Source: Myxococcales bacterium (GTDB lineage Bacteria; Myxococcota_A; Bradymonadia; Bradymonadales; Bradymonadaceae). From it: a DNA stretch of 64,000 nt. Every line of letters begins with the position of its first letter. The stretch's first letter is position 1. The stretch lies in contig SKON01000049.1 in the NCBI GenBank assembly GCA_007120035.1, forward strand, positions 53,145 through 117,144. The letters run 5' to 3'. The position numbers and the translations under genes are program-made. This document shows, one piece after another, positions 34,601 to 41,482 of the stretch. The notes below the pieces were generated by a model. That model searched no databases. It was given only the letters and a program-made list of their open reading frames with translations, and had not been told where the DNA came from.

Positions 34601-35189
34601 GGCGGTCGGCGATGGCCTGGTCGGCGGGGAGGGTGAGGTAGAGGACCAGCCGGGCCAGGGAGTAGACGTCGGCGGCGGGGGTCAGGGGGGCGTCGCCGTC
34701 GCGCTCAGGGGCCCAGAAGGGGCTGAGTCGGCCCCGGTGGAGGGCGGCGGGGCCGAGCTCTACGGCGGAGAGGGCGATGATGGGGCTTTCTTGGACGAAG
34801 AGGGTCTGGGGGGCGAGTCCGCCGTGGAGTACTCCCCGGCGGTGGGCGTCTCGCAGGGCCTGGCACAGGGGCAGGAGGGCGTCCATGGCTTCCGTGAAGG
34901 TCCAGGGAGGCAGGTCGGCGTCGGCCAGGGGAGTGCCCTCGGGGCGTTCCGTGGCCAGCCAGAGGGCGCCGTCGTCGAGCCACCAATGGCGAGGTGGGCG
35001 CAGCCGAGGATGGGCGCCACGGGTGGCGTGTTGGAGAGCGGCGCCGGCGACCAGGAGCCCTGTGCCTTCGAGCTTGTGCACAAGCCAGGTATGGCCGTCG
35101 ACGGGCACGGACCAGGTGGGGCCCAGGAGCCCCCCGTCGGTGGGAGGGCCCAGGAGGGCGTCGACGGGGAGCGATGGGGGTGGGTTCAT
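31584..35189 (-). CDS. pseudokinase - Cas4/RecB-like nuclease - Dna2-like SF1B helicase fusion
   Basis: A single 1201-residue chain with three modules. Residues 1-235 follow the kinase C-lobe pattern: HGGLAPQTL at 122-130 where HRDLKPxN is expected, SAVELG for DFG, APE at 160-162 and ADVYSLARLVLYL. Catalytic Asp residues are missing, so it is a pseudokinase. Residues about 360-570 are a PD-(D/E)xK nuclease: GRTDLVV (Asp450), ILELKTGR (Glu464, Lys466), QVQSY (477-481) and cysteines 554, 559 and 566, possibly with Cys389, suggesting a 4Fe-4S cluster as in Cas4 and Dna2. Residues 775-1195 are an SF1B helicase: GPPGTGKTT 797-805, DEAS 934-937, GDPNQLPP 958-965, QYRMH 1012-1016, and RFQGNEKDV and NVALTRARK at the end. 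It is likely a DNA end-processing or defence enzyme; the function is inferred. Confidence 0.88.
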   Translation of the reverse strand: MNPPPSLPVDALLGPPTDGGLLGPTWSVPVDGHTWLVHKLEGTGLLVAGAALQHATRGAHPRLRPPRHWWLDDGALWLATERPEGTPLADADLPPWTFTEAMDALLPLCQALRDAHRRGVLHGGLAPQTLFVQESPIIALSAVELGPAALHRGRLSPFWAPERDGDAPLTPAADVYSLARLVLYLTLPADQAIADRPSFTTLPAFAIPALDAALARDPADRPQTIDELLSGLRISPAPTSTTASSETLRGRVRDIEPFDHPRRGPGLRFHLGPASFFVYRDQSPALFAELSLLWNGAELHLFSPRKINDSSGRTFWTAGSDTQVVVEPHWPVSVTNVLTARGCPQRVFVDARDPGTFSHHLPFGNLVHQFLEELVADGSLTHQEALDRCLPALRLDFLAAGVGDAELADLVGDSAEHFAWLRTITGRGWKGHHAEVTRFSTRYGLEGRTDLVVHDPTRGLQILELKTGRPWTGHHGQVQSYALLWEEWARRESAPLTGYLLYSKVGKQDHVPLQPGAPTELLRARNHLLFAHQKFVDPRSEYEPPTFMEHPRLCRQNECRFRRDRCSAQTDLLGLARDAPQTSATRPDLSPDLLATARAHHAHFASLVERERWADHVAMGVIFRPERLPDRIADGAAVADLTLDPEDTPDRVRLTGPGLHIFSPGDTLLLHRGHVESTQILRGVVVDSADGDRSCLRIRLFSGPLAPDHPGPGWNADRLPARIGYRTSHRALYRVLRHGHPGLLKALFSPEPTGPREARPQEASPHPTRAASALLNDTQTRAVTAALAGDPITLIQGPPGTGKTTVAAHLAMECAARGEKVLLSALTNTAVDTLILKLLDAAEARGDEPPRVLRLGSSIRSPHLATALRRRGIDPAEVFADDLGANATSQERLAAALLRADFVATTAHKAIRHPAMTFFAGEHGPSPFDVVLIDEASQLTEPLALSPLSFARRGVLIGDPNQLPPIVTSELALSDFLDVDDPSLQAIHVGGLDRSLFERLENTHTVHLLATQYRMHRDVMAFPSAAFYDDRLVAHESCADRKLPDLESSPLDPVLTPDHPVTFVDIDGDEDHRTNPREADALATTVAELLASDPHLTLGVISPFRAQVHLLRQSIPRDPRLQIDTVERFQGNEKDVILISTVKTDSPGDFLSDPRRLNVALTRARKKLILFGSRSCLEQDPRVRSWLEHPRTHALSWNDLP

Positions 35190-35196
35190 GAGGACG

Positions 35197-36105
35197 CTAG
35201 GACTTCGGGGGTGCCACGATCACCGTACAGGGTGCCCGTCGTAGCACGCCGAGGCCCACGCTGCCGAGGAGCCATTGATCCAGCGGAGAGTGTTGGCGGG
35301 TCCCGAGGGTCAGGAGGTTGGCCTGCAACGCCTTCTGTTCCGCGAGGATCTCCGCGGTGGCGTACCCGGCCCGGACCTCGATGTCCGGGATCAGGCCGTC
35401 CAGGGAGTCCGGCAAGCCATCGACGAGGGCCTGGAGATCGGAGCGCAGGAGGGCCACGTGCTCTCGGAGGTGCTCCGAGAGGGCTTCGGGCATCTCCGTG
35501 GCGTCCACCAGAGCGGTGTTGATGCGGGGGAGCTCCAGGATGTGGAGGACCCGGAGTGAGCCGCCATGATGGGCGACGATCTCGGCGGCCATCTTCATCG
35601 CCGTGTCTGAAGAGTCCTCGCGAGCGATCGCTGCCAGGGCCCGGGGGGCCTGATCCCAATGAAACCCGTCGGGGTGGACCAGCGCCAGGTGGCACGGTGG
35701 TCGTCGAGCCAGACGTTCGGCGGTGGTCCCCAGGAAGAACCGGGCGATCCGCCCCCGCCCGGTCTGGCCTACCACCAGCCAGCTCGCGTCGAAGGCCTCC
35801 ACGGCTTCGACGAGGCCGGCGACGGGACCGCCGAGGTGGGTGTGGAACTCGGGCTCGACGACGCCGGAGAGCTCCAGGGCTTGCCACCACTGGATGAGTT
35901 CCTGGTGGAGATGATCCAGCTCGTCGTCGGCGGTCCGGTCGGAGACGATCCGTTGGAGACTCAGGTCCTCGGGGGCGACCACCAGGGTAACGACGAGACG
36001 AGGGACGTCGCCGAGATCTTTGAGGTGTTGGCAGAGGCCAAGGGCCCATCGCGCGGCGTCGGCGGCGTTGTCGGAAAGGTCGGAGCCCAGCAGGACGGTG
36101 GCCAT
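35197..36105 (-). CDS. tandem universal stress protein (two UspA domains)
   Basis: A 302-residue cytoplasmic protein with two UspA folds. Domain 1 (1-145) begins MATVLLGSDLSDNA and ends with the ATP-type loop VVGQTGRGRIARFFLGTTAE near 111-130. Domain 2 (about 155-302) ends with LTLGTRQHSPLDQWLLGSVG, in which the G-x-x-x-x-G loop is altered and nucleotide binding is uncertain. AGGAGA lies 5 bases before ATG 36105; a longer in-frame reading would run under the divergent glycosyltransferase gene and is rejected. It is the first gene of the minus-strand operon, 7 bases ahead of the pseudokinase-nuclease-helicase gene. That position suggests a stress-sensing link. Confidence 0.88.
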   Translation of the reverse strand: MATVLLGSDLSDNAADAARWALGLCQHLKDLGDVPRLVVTLVVAPEDLSLQRIVSDRTADDELDHLHQELIQWWQALELSGVVEPEFHTHLGGPVAGLVEAVEAFDASWLVVGQTGRGRIARFFLGTTAERLARRPPCHLALVHPDGFHWDQAPRALAAIAREDSSDTAMKMAAEIVAHHGGSLRVLHILELPRINTALVDATEMPEALSEHLREHVALLRSDLQALVDGLPDSLDGLIPDIEVRAGYATAEILAEQKALQANLLTLGTRQHSPLDQWLLGSVGLGVLRRAPCTVIVAPPKS

Positions 36106-36137
36106 GGTTTCTCCTGGTGTTAGAGTTGGCGAGGACA

Positions 36138-36166
36138 ATGATGGTATCTGTGCCGGCCGCGGACAA
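36138..36166 (-). promoter_or_regulatory. weak candidate promoter of the usp-helicase operon
   Basis: On the minus strand TTGTCC (36166-36161) and CATCAT (36143-36138) are 17 bases apart, 33 bases before the ATG at 36105. Both boxes match consensus at only four of six positions. The 16-base tandem repeat lies directly upstream. Confidence 0.3.
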
Positions 36167-36167
36167 G

Positions 36168-36199
36168 TGCAGAACCTGGATTGTGCAGAACCTGGATTG
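36168..36199. repeat. perfect 16-base tandem duplication between divergent genes
   Basis: TGCAGAACCTGGATTG occurs twice in a row (36168-36183 and 36184-36199) in the 145-base divergent gap between the universal stress protein and glycosyltransferase genes. It could be a tandem operator site. Confidence 0.6.
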
Positions 36200-36250
36200 C
36201 GAGGAACGCGGTGGCGAAGTACCTTCCGAGAGGCTCGGAGGGCCCCGATT

Positions 36251-37495
36251 ATGAACGAAATGAAGAACGAACATCGAGTCACGTTTGTGTGTCGAAGCGG
36301 GCGGGAGGCGGAGAGGCGTCTCGGCACCCGACTGGAGCGACTGCAGCAGGAGGGGCTCGCCGTCCAGGTGATCGCCGGTGATGACGAAGGCCTGAGGAGG
36401 CTCGCGGCCAAGGGGGTGGCGACGACGCGGATCCCCGTGACGGGGGCCTCCAATCCGGCGGGGTGGGGGGCGACCCACGTGATCATACAGGGGGCGCTAT
36501 TGGAGAGCAGGCCGCTTTTGGTCCACGCCTGGGGGCATCGGCTGGGGGTCTCGGCGGTGGAGGCGGCTCGGCGGGCGGGGGTGCCGGCCACGGTGGTGAC
36601 CATGGAGTACCACTGGCTGGAAGAAGATCCGCTGGTGCTCCCCGTAGGTCCCCGATTGCGGCGGGGGATGCCGCTTCTGGGGAAGGCCGAGCGGGGGTTG
36701 AACAAGGTGGTGAGCCCGTCGTTTTGCCGGGGGATGCAGGGGATGTATCGGCGGCTGGCCCAGGAGGTGAGCCGGTACGTGGTGAGCACCGAGTTTGATC
36801 GCCGGCTGCTCCTGGATCTGGAGGTCGTGGACGCTGAGAAGCTGGTCCTGGCCGAAGGTGGAGAAGGGGTGGTCCGGGCGGGTCCAACGGAACCCGACGA
36901 GGCCGAGCGGGTGCGAGATGCGTTGGGGTGTCCGAACCATTGGCGGCGGTTCGTGGGTGTGGTGGGGCCGATCAGTCGACGCCATGGCTCGGAGACGCTG
37001 CTGTGGATGATCAGGAAGATGCGAAAGGCTTTCCCCTCCCTGGGGTGGATCGTGGTGCCCAGGGAGGACTCCCAGCGGGCTGAGGTCAGGGCCCTGAAGC
37101 GATGGGAGAAGCGGGGTTGGGTGAAGGTCGTGGAGGAGGAGACGGCCGTGGTGGATCCCTTCCGAGCGTTGGAGATCCTGGTGTGGGTGGGCAGCCCTTC
37201 GACGCCGGTGGATCCGATCCTGGAGGCCGCCCGGGTCTCGGTGCCCACCGTGGGGTACGAGACGCCGGCGGCCCGGGCCGTGGTGGACCCCGCCCCGGGA
37301 CAGGCGTTGGTGCTGGAGGGGGATCGAGGGCGGCTGATGGCCCAGCTGACGGGGATGCTCCGGGACTCGGACCGACGGGGCCGGGCTGGTCGTTCGGCCC
37401 TGGAGGAGAGCCGGGCCCGGTTTGGCCGAGAGGAGATCGACGAGCGGTTTCTGCAGCTCTACGACGAAGTACTCAGGGAAGAGCTCACTCAGTGA
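36251..37495 (+). CDS. GT-B glycosyltransferase-like protein (family 4 type)
   Basis: A 414-residue protein with two Rossmann-like halves. The N-terminal half has HAWGHRLGVSAVEAARRAGVPATVVTMEYHW near 97-127. The C-terminal half has VGVVGPISRRHGSETLLWMIRKM near 236-258 and a donor-site region VDPILEAARVSVPTVGYETPAARAVV near 319-344, like the GPxxEAxAxGxPVI pattern of family 4 glycosyltransferases. The start at 36251 is chosen for its GGAGG-like upstream sequence and absence of homology before it. No sugar or acceptor can be predicted. Its last 11 bases overlap the convergent pseudokinase gene. Confidence 0.7.
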   Translation: MNEMKNEHRVTFVCRSGREAERRLGTRLERLQQEGLAVQVIAGDDEGLRRLAAKGVATTRIPVTGASNPAGWGATHVIIQGALLESRPLLVHAWGHRLGVSAVEAARRAGVPATVVTMEYHWLEEDPLVLPVGPRLRRGMPLLGKAERGLNKVVSPSFCRGMQGMYRRLAQEVSRYVVSTEFDRRLLLDLEVVDAEKLVLAEGGEGVVRAGPTEPDEAERVRDALGCPNHWRRFVGVVGPISRRHGSETLLWMIRKMRKAFPSLGWIVVPREDSQRAEVRALKRWEKRGWVKVVEEETAVVDPFRALEILVWVGSPSTPVDPILEAARVSVPTVGYETPAARAVVDPAPGQALVLEGDRGRLMAQLTGMLRDSDRRGRAGRSALEESRARFGREEIDERFLQLYDEVLREELTQ

Positions 37496-39191
37496 AGTCG
37501 ATGTGCAGCGTGTCCTGGGGGTGGGTGACTTCGGTCTCGATCACGTTGTTGGCGTCCATTCGGGCTCGGATGGCGAGGGGGAACTCGTCCTCCCGGACCT
37601 CGAGGGTGACCGGGCTGCGGGCGTTGGGCCTGCCCCGAATCTGAACGGTGATGGCCGGCGGATTGGTGGTGATCACCAGGGTGTGGGTGGCGACGTCGTC
37701 GTCTTCGTCGTCTTCGTCGATAGCGACGGTTCGGGCCGTCTCCACGGTCTCGTCGGTGTCGGGCACCTCGCCTGGGTCGTCGTCGGAGTTGGAGAAGACG
37801 AAGACGGCGACGACAAAGGCGATGAAGAGGAGGGAGCCGAAGATCGCCCGATTGTTCGAAACCTTGGGCGGAAGGGGCGGTCCCTGGCCTGGGCCGTGGG
37901 AGAGGGAGGCCGCCGCGGGTGAATGGGGGGCGGGCCGGGCAGCCGCCCCTGAGGCGGAGGGGTTTGGATCGGGCTCGTCGATATCGAGCTCCAGGGGAGC
38001 GTCGCTGTCGAAGTCCAACCCCTCTTCGTCGTCGTGCTCGGAGCCGGCGAAGTCGAGAGGATCTTGGAGCGCCAGGGACGCCGCGGGGGCCGGGGCCGGG
38101 GAGCCGAGCTCGATCTCCGCGTCCTCTTCGTCGTCGTCTCCGAAGAACCCCGTGGGCTGAAAGTCGGACCCCAGATCGTCGTGGTCGGTGCCGAGGGCGT
38201 CCACTTCGCTGGGATCTTTTCCGAAGAGCTCCTCGTCGAAGTTGGACATCAAGGGGACGTCGCCGTCGTCGTCGAGGAGCTCGTCCTCCGGCGTGTCCGG
38301 GATCTGCGGCGGCGCCGTGGCGTCGTCGGCGCTGGCGAGGAAGGCTCTCCGCTGTTGTTTGAGGATGTCCAACGCTTCGGCAGCGCTGGAGATGCGGTCG
38401 TGGGGATCTTTGGCGAGGAGCATCCCCAGGAATTGTCGAAAGTTCGAAGAGATCTCAAGATCGGAGAGGTCCAGTGGATCGGGATCGAGCTGCTGGGCGA
38501 TCAGGGCGATCCGGTCGTTGCCTTCGAGGGCCGGAGAGCCTTTGAGCATCTCGATGGACAGCAGCCCCACGGCGTATACATCGGTGGGGGGGATCACGTG
38601 GTGTTTCTGGATCACCTCGGGGCCTGCGTACCGAACGATCCGGCGGGAGAGGTTCTTCTCGGCGAAGGCGGTTTGTCCAGAGGAGAGCTCAAAGAGCTTC
38701 CAGATCTGAAAGTCCACCACGGTCAACCGGGGAGCGCCCTCTTCGAGGCCCTGGACGACGATCTTGGAGGGGCGCAAGAGCCCGTGGACCAGGCGGAGCT
38801 CGTGAGCTTCCGCGAGGGCCGAGAGGAGCTCCTTCAGGACCAGGAGGGTCTGCTCCGGGGTGAACCGTCCCCGCTCGGCGATCTCGTCCTCCAGGGGAGT
38901 TCCTCGGGCCCAGCGGTTGACCGTGAAGGGAACACCCTCGAAGATGCCCTGGTCCGTGGGGACCGACATCCCCGGTGCTTTGAACCCTGAGAGCCTTCGC
39001 GCATGACTCAGAAAGGATCCGCCATCACCCATCTCCGGTCCGGCCGGGAAGAACCGGATCGCGACGGTGCGGTCGTCCCGTTGGTCCGTGGCCTGGAAGA
39101 TATCGCCCCAGCGGCCTTCGTGGATCCGGATGTCCAGATGATATCGATTGGCGATCAGCTCGCCGCAGGAGAAGTGATCGATGAGGGACAT
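37485..39191 (-). CDS. Ser/Thr kinase-fold membrane protein (pseudokinase) with C-terminal PEGA-like domain
   Basis: A 568-residue protein. The kinase-fold region (1-275) keeps the overall pattern (GELIANRYHLD, PPTDVYAVGLLSIEML, AKDPHDRISSAAEAL). It lacks catalytic residues: the ATP lysine is replaced in VAIRFF, HRDLKPxN reads HGLLRPSKI, and DFG reads DFQ. An acidic, Pro-rich linker (275-430), one transmembrane helix (SLLFIAFVVAVFVFS near 465-480) and a periplasmic PEGA-like domain (LVITTNPPAITVQIRG) follow. It is probably a membrane sensor or scaffold, not an active kinase. The start at 39191 is the first Met before the kinase fold; an in-frame alternative is 39239. Confidence 0.8.
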   Translation of the reverse strand: MSLIDHFSCGELIANRYHLDIRIHEGRWGDIFQATDQRDDRTVAIRFFPAGPEMGDGGSFLSHARRLSGFKAPGMSVPTDQGIFEGVPFTVNRWARGTPLEDEIAERGRFTPEQTLLVLKELLSALAEAHELRLVHGLLRPSKIVVQGLEEGAPRLTVVDFQIWKLFELSSGQTAFAEKNLSRRIVRYAGPEVIQKHHVIPPTDVYAVGLLSIEMLKGSPALEGNDRIALIAQQLDPDPLDLSDLEISSNFRQFLGMLLAKDPHDRISSAAEALDILKQQRRAFLASADDATAPPQIPDTPEDELLDDDGDVPLMSNFDEELFGKDPSEVDALGTDHDDLGSDFQPTGFFGDDDEEDAEIELGSPAPAPAASLALQDPLDFAGSEHDDEEGLDFDSDAPLELDIDEPDPNPSASGAAARPAPHSPAAASLSHGPGQGPPLPPKVSNNRAIFGSLLFIAFVVAVFVFSNSDDDPGEVPDTDETVETARTVAIDEDDEDDDVATHTLVITTNPPAITVQIRGRPNARSPVTLEVREDEFPLAIRARMDANNVIETEVTHPQDTLHIDFTE

Positions 39192-39261
39192 GAAGGGTTC
39201 CGGGATGAAGAGCGGGTCTGCTGTGTCAGATCGTAACATGGGGTCCCGGGAGAGGACAAGA

Positions 39262-40644
39262 ATGTTGGAGCCGTCGGCGACGCGATCGGAGTTTCTGGAG
39301 GGGGAAGAGAAGACGGTGGTGATCGAGGACTTCGGCTTCACTGGAGAGGGGTTTGTGCGGTTGGAGGATGGGTGGCTCTCGGTGCCCGGTGCGTTACCCG
39401 GAGAGCGAGTGGTGGTGCGAGCGCAGCCGGGGCAATCGCCGCGAGCCCGGCGTATCTACGCCGATGTGGTGGAGGTGGTGCGAGCTGCCGACGAGCGGCA
39501 CGACCCGCACTGCGGCAGATATGACCGGTGCCGGGGATGTCAGCTGAGACATATCCATGTGGCCGGGGAGGTGGCGTTCAAGGTTCGAACCGTGGTCGAG
39601 GTACTGGAGCGGTATGCCGGGGTGGACAGAGAGGCGATGCCCGAGATCGAGGTGGTGGCTCCCCGGTCGTTGACCCGGGTGGACGCGTTCCGGATTCGGT
39701 CCCGGTTGACCTACCGCCGGGTCGGCGACGGGTATGAGCTGGGGCTCTATTCGCCGGTGTCGGAGGAGCTGATCCCGATGGTGGATTGCCCGGCGTTGAC
39801 CGGGCCGGTGCAGCGGTTGATCGGGGCTGTAGAGAAGACGCTCCGCGATGGGCCTACGCTCCCCGATAAGGACGGGGCCGGGGTCGTGGGGATCGCTGTG
39901 GTGGCGCCGAACTATGGGGTGGGGTTGATCGACGTCGAGGTGGCTTCCGGGGAGTGTTTTCAGGGGGTGGTGGACCAGTGGGCGCAGCGCCTCGGGGCGG
40001 TGTTGCCCGATGGGGTGGGGATGGCGTTGCGGTCCGGGCAGGCCCGAAAGATCATCAAGGGGCCGGAGCGGATCGTGGTCCCCATCGAGGCCCGATCCAT
40101 CGAGGTGGGGTACGATGATTGGTGTCACGCGGCGCTGAAGCCCGCCGAAGCCGTCTACGATCGGCTGGTCCGATGGTTGGATTTGCAGGGGGAGGAGCGG
40201 GTCCTGGACGTGGGGTGTGGGACGGGGACGATCTCGGTGATCCTCTCGGAGCGGGCCCGGGAGGTGGTCGGCCTCGACGCCAACCGACAGAGCGTGGCCA
40301 ACGCCGAGCATAACGCCCTGGTCAACGATCGGGAGAACGTCCGGTTTGTGGTCGGGGGCTGGGAGAAGGGCTTGCGGAAGCTCTTGATGGCCGGAGAGCG
40401 GTTCGACGTGGCCACGATCAACCCCATGCGGGAGCCCCTGGGAGAGCGTCCCCTGGTGCTCTTGCAATCCCTGGGGGTCAAGCGCATTGTGTACCTCGGC
40501 CCCTCTCCGGAGTCGGCGTCTCGTGACCTCGGGGTGCTTCTAGAGCGGGGTTTCGAGCTTCGCCGGGCGGCGGCTGCCAACCTTCACCCCGGTACGTATC
40601 ATACATTCTTGATGGCTGAGGTCAGTCGGGGAGGTCCGGTGTGA
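39262..40644 (+). CDS. RlmD/TrmA-family RNA methyltransferase homolog lacking catalytic residues
   Basis: A 460-residue protein with the domain order of RNA m5U methyltransferases. It has an N-terminal TRAM-like OB fold (VVIEDFGFTGEGFVRLEDG), a 4Fe-4S motif C84-x5-C90-x2-C93 with a fourth Cys near 176, and a SAM domain with VLDVGCGTGT near 314. The active site is altered: the DPxRxG motif reads NPMREPL, the nucleophile motif SCNP reads LGPS, and the terminal catalytic Glu is not seen. It is probably an RNA-binding protein that does not make m5U, or one with a different chemistry. GAGAGGA 6 bases upstream supports ATG 39262. The next gene starts inside its stop (GTGA). Confidence 0.82.
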   Translation: MLEPSATRSEFLEGEEKTVVIEDFGFTGEGFVRLEDGWLSVPGALPGERVVVRAQPGQSPRARRIYADVVEVVRAADERHDPHCGRYDRCRGCQLRHIHVAGEVAFKVRTVVEVLERYAGVDREAMPEIEVVAPRSLTRVDAFRIRSRLTYRRVGDGYELGLYSPVSEELIPMVDCPALTGPVQRLIGAVEKTLRDGPTLPDKDGAGVVGIAVVAPNYGVGLIDVEVASGECFQGVVDQWAQRLGAVLPDGVGMALRSGQARKIIKGPERIVVPIEARSIEVGYDDWCHAALKPAEAVYDRLVRWLDLQGEERVLDVGCGTGTISVILSERAREVVGLDANRQSVANAEHNALVNDRENVRFVVGGWEKGLRKLLMAGERFDVATINPMREPLGERPLVLLQSLGVKRIVYLGPSPESASRDLGVLLERGFELRRAAAANLHPGTYHTFLMAEVSRGGPV

Positions 40645-41480
40645 CGATCACAAACGATCCGCAGGCGAAGCGGTTGAACCCCAGGGAGAGCAGGTTCCTG
40701 GTGATCGGGGCGACGGGGCTTCTGGGGCGAAACCTGGTGCGAGAGCTCTCAGGAAGGCAGTGGCCCGTGCGGGCCCTGCGGCGATGGGATGAGACCGCCG
40801 AAGGGCTGGACTTCCCCGGGGTCGACGTGGTGGTGGGCGATGTGTTCGAGTCCTCGTCGTTGGCGGAGGCCGTGGCCGGGGTCAACGGGGTGTTCTACTG
40901 CGCCGCGGAAGAGCCGGGGGCCCCGGCTCGAGAGATCCTGCGCAGGACCGTGGAGGGGTTTCGGCGAGTGTTGAAGGCCTGTCGAGATCACGACGTGGAG
41001 CGATTGGTGGTGACCAGCTCGGCCTCCACGGTGGCTCGGGGCGCCCCGGGCCGACGGGCCACCGAGGAGGACTACTACCTGCCGGGCCAGAGCGACGATC
41101 CCTTCGTGGAAGCGAAGTACGCCGTGGAGCTGGAGGCCTACCGGGCGGCCGCCGACGGGTTCGACGTGGTGATCTTGAACCCGACCTTGATGGTGGGGCC
41201 CGGGGTGGACCTGAGCCCCTACTCGCGGCTGGGGTTGCGGGGGGATGAACCGCTGAACGTCGTGGACGTTCGTCAGGTGGCCAGGGCTCATGCCGAGGCG
41301 TTTCTTCGGGGGAAGCGGGGGCACCGGTATCTGCTCGGCGGTGAGAACACCACGGCGGCGGAGGTCTTTGAGGGGTGGTCTTCTCGGGGCAAAAACGCCC
41401 ACCGACCTCGAGAAGCCTATCTGGTGGAGTGTGGTCAGTGGTACGACCTGACGAAGGCCCGGGAAGAGCTGGGGATCTGA
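40641..41480 (+). CDS. extended SDR / NAD(P)-dependent epimerase-like protein
   Basis: A 279-residue Rossmann protein with the cofactor motif GATGLLG near 23-29 and the pattern of NAD-dependent epimerases and dihydroflavonol-reductase relatives (VVTSSAS, LNPTLMVGPG, GHRYLLGGEN). The catalytic YxxxK motif reads FVEAK, so the tyrosine is replaced by phenylalanine, and usual SDR catalysis is doubtful. The GTG start overlaps the stop of the methyltransferase homolog. The paralog at 44181-45053 shares the same C-terminal pattern. No substrate can be assigned. Confidence 0.8.
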   Translation: MTITNDPQAKRLNPRESRFLVIGATGLLGRNLVRELSGRQWPVRALRRWDETAEGLDFPGVDVVVGDVFESSSLAEAVAGVNGVFYCAAEEPGAPAREILRRTVEGFRRVLKACRDHDVERLVVTSSASTVARGAPGRRATEEDYYLPGQSDDPFVEAKYAVELEAYRAAADGFDVVILNPTLMVGPGVDLSPYSRLGLRGDEPLNVVDVRQVARAHAEAFLRGKRGHRYLLGGENTTAAEVFEGWSSRGKNAHRPREAYLVECGQWYDLTKAREELGI

Positions 41481-41482
41481 GC

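Noticed and set aside
31584..35189. Reading the N-terminal domain of the helicase fusion as an active protein kinase
   Set aside because: The catalytic Asp of HRD and the DFG Asp are absent and no glycine-rich loop with VAIK lysine is convincing.
36106..37248. N-terminal extension of the universal stress protein over the divergent glycosyltransferase gene
   Set aside because: UspA homology starts exactly at the ATG 36105, which has a good ribosome site; the extension is Ser/Thr/Arg-rich shadow sequence.
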